Shown here: piece by piece, positions 14,789-15,784 of the stretch | Layout of the letters: each line of letters begins with the position of its first letter | How positions within the stretch are numbered: position 1 is the first letter of the stretch | Assembly: GCA_023428185.1 (NCBI GenBank) | Contig: JAEYYZ010000154.1 | Coordinates: 1 to 15,784 of the forward strand | Source of the DNA: Actinomycetes bacterium | GTDB taxonomy: Bacteria; Actinomycetota; Actinomycetes; Actinomycetales; Demequinaceae | DNA: 15,784 nt | Reading direction: 5' to 3' | Made by a program: the position numbers and the translations under genes | The notes under the pieces: model-generated | Databases searched by the model: none | What the model was told of the DNA's origin: nothing | The model's input: only the letters and a program-made list of their open reading frames with translations

Positions 14789-14918
14789 CTGATTCAAGGG
14801 CACCAACCCTCCGTGACAAGCGGGCTGACAAATCAATATGACCATCAAGGTCTGACATGGCGGCGGGGCAGGGTGTGAAGATGCGGCATGACGTACACGC
14901 ACGGTTGAAGGAGCAAGC

Positions 14919-15614
14919 ATGAGCGACGCCACTGTTCACGAACTTGGCTCGGGTGGTATTACCGCGCGCCAGCGCCAGATCCTCGAGGCCATTCGCGATT
15001 CTGTAGAGCAGCGGGGCTATCCGCCGTCCATGCGCGAAATTGGCGAAGTGGTGGGTTTGACCTCGAGTTCGTCGGTGAAGCACCAGCTGAGTGCACTGCA
15101 AGCCAAGGGGTACTTGCGTCAAGACCCCAACCGACCTCGAGCTCTAGAGGTGGTGATCCCAGGAGAAGGTGTCACGCCGTCACCAGTGGTCACCGAGGTA
15201 CCCGATACGCACATCACCGCCGTGAGTCGCGAGCGCGATGATGTCGTGGACGTCCCCCTCGTGGGCCGCATTGCCGCAGGTGGACCCGTGCTCGCCGAGC
15301 AGTCAGTGGAAGACGTCTTCACGCTTCCGCGCCAGCTCACGGGTGAAGGTGACCTGTTCCTCCTCAAGGTGACAGGCGACTCGATGATCGACGCAGCTAT
15401 TTGTGATGGCGACTGGGTAGTAGTCCGTCAGCAAGTGGATGCCGACAACGGCGACATCGTTGCCGCGCTGCTCGACGATGAGGCTACGGTCAAGACCCTC
15501 CGCAGGCGCGACGGACAAGTGTGGCTCATGCCCCACAACCCTGCCTTTGAGCCCATCGATGGCACCCATGCCCGCATCATGGGCAAAGTGGTCTCGGTGC
15601 TACGGCGGGTCTAA
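14919..15614 (+). CDS. lexA: LexA repressor of the SOS response
   Basis: Represses SOS genes and is inactivated by RecA-stimulated self-cleavage after DNA damage. The 231-residue protein has an N-terminal winged helix-turn-helix (TARQRQILEAIRDSVEQRGY, with MREIGEVVGLTSSSSVKHQL as DNA-recognition region, about 15-70) and a C-terminal S24 peptidase domain. The cleavage bond is Ala120-Gly121 in GRIAAGGPV; the catalytic Ser155 (TGDSM) and Lys192 (TVKTL) are present. The ATG at 14919 has AAGGAG five bases upstream (14908-14913). SOS boxes lie upstream. The stop codon overlaps the stop of the convergent gene on the minus strand by two bases. Confidence 0.97.
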   Translation: MSDATVHELGSGGITARQRQILEAIRDSVEQRGYPPSMREIGEVVGLTSSSSVKHQLSALQAKGYLRQDPNRPRALEVVIPGEGVTPSPVVTEVPDTHITAVSRERDDVVDVPLVGRIAAGGPVLAEQSVEDVFTLPRQLTGEGDLFLLKVTGDSMIDAAICDGDWVVVRQQVDADNGDIVAALLDDEATVKTLRRRDGQVWLMPHNPAFEPIDGTHARIMGKVVSVLRRV

Positions 15615-15784
15615 CCGCGCCAGCTGTCGTTCCAGTGGAACCCGCCGGTAATGGCCTCCCGCATGGCTTTCATCGCGTTGGCAATGGTGGTTTGGTACAC
15701 GCGAGATTCGTCGGATTCTGCGGCTTCCGCTCGGGCACGACTGCCGGCCTCAAAATGAGCCAGGTACTCTGCAAACCGTTCACG
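15611..15784 (-). CDS. Unrecognised protein, C-terminal fragment
   Basis: A minus-strand frame enters from the right edge and ends with TAG at 15613-15611, so 57 C-terminal residues are seen. They read as charged helix (RERFAEYLAHFEAGSRARAE, then ESDESRVYQTTIANAMKAM) and end ITGGFHWNDSWRG. I do not recognise the family, and too little is visible to assign one. The stop codon overlaps the lexA stop by two bases in convergent orientation. That the frame is open to the edge and has an amphipathic composition supports a real gene, but only moderately. Confidence 0.55.
   Translation of the reverse strand, partial: RERFAEYLAHFEAGSRARAEAAESDESRVYQTTIANAMKAMREAITGGFHWNDSWRG

Noticed and set aside
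1..15784. Mobile elements, CRISPR arrays, tRNA or rRNA genes, toxin-antitoxin or defence modules
   Set aside because: No transposase or integrase, no regularly spaced long repeats, no cloverleaf or rRNA sequence, and no defence-type gene pair could be supported.

Overview
The window is an ordinary-looking stretch of chromosome from a high-GC Gram-positive bacterium (Actinomycetota, most likely Micrococcales; I cannot name the genus). The evidence is the GC-rich coding bias, the mraZ-rsmH-ftsL-ftsI start of a division/cell-wall cluster in actinobacterial form (ftsI with a long Arg/Pro-rich N-terminal tail), the lexA/LysM/nrdR arrangement known from mycobacteria, and actinobacterial families such as DUF3040, PAC2 and the actinobacterial type of HelD. 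I see no insertion sequence, phage gene, CRISPR array, tRNA or rRNA. No gene-free stretch exceeds about 300 bases; the longest is the 282-base lexA/LysM control region.

Layout, left to right. (1) Positions 1-2602, minus strand: mraZ, rsmH, ftsL and the first 195 codons of ftsI, which runs off the left edge. The last three are joined by stop/start overlaps. Three GTGG-type boxes at exact 10-base spacing upstream of mraZ look like its own operator. (2) Positions 2797-7396, plus strand, divergent from mraZ: a MoxR-type AAA+ ATPase, a DUF58 protein and a large membrane transglutaminase-like protein, a recurrent trio. (3) Positions 7341-9199, minus strand: a DUF3040 membrane protein whose 3' end overlaps the transglutaminase gene tail to tail, a cold-shock protein with a clear intrinsic terminator, and a PAC2-family protein. 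(4) Positions 9333-11537, plus strand: a HelD-like superfamily 1 helicase with an extended -10 promoter candidate. (5) Positions 11586-12380, minus strand: a membrane-anchored matrixin-type zinc protease; 12447-13643, plus strand: serA, probably leaderless, divergent from the protease. (6) Positions 13756-15614: nrdR and a LysM protein on the minus strand, divergent from lexA on the plus strand, with three LexA (SOS) boxes between them. (7) Positions 15611-15784: the C-terminal 57 codons of an unrecognised minus-strand gene whose stop codon overlaps the lexA stop codon.

The genes form three functional themes: septal peptidoglycan synthesis (mraZ operon), DNA-damage control of division and nucleotide reduction (lexA, LysM protein, nrdR), and separate housekeeping genes (serA, helD, csp). 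I found no convincing previously undescribed multi-gene system. The points most worth a second look are the control regions (MraZ boxes, triple SOS boxes, facing serA/protease promoters), the hairpin between mraZ and rsmH, and lineage-specific features of FtsI, the transglutaminase and PAC2.
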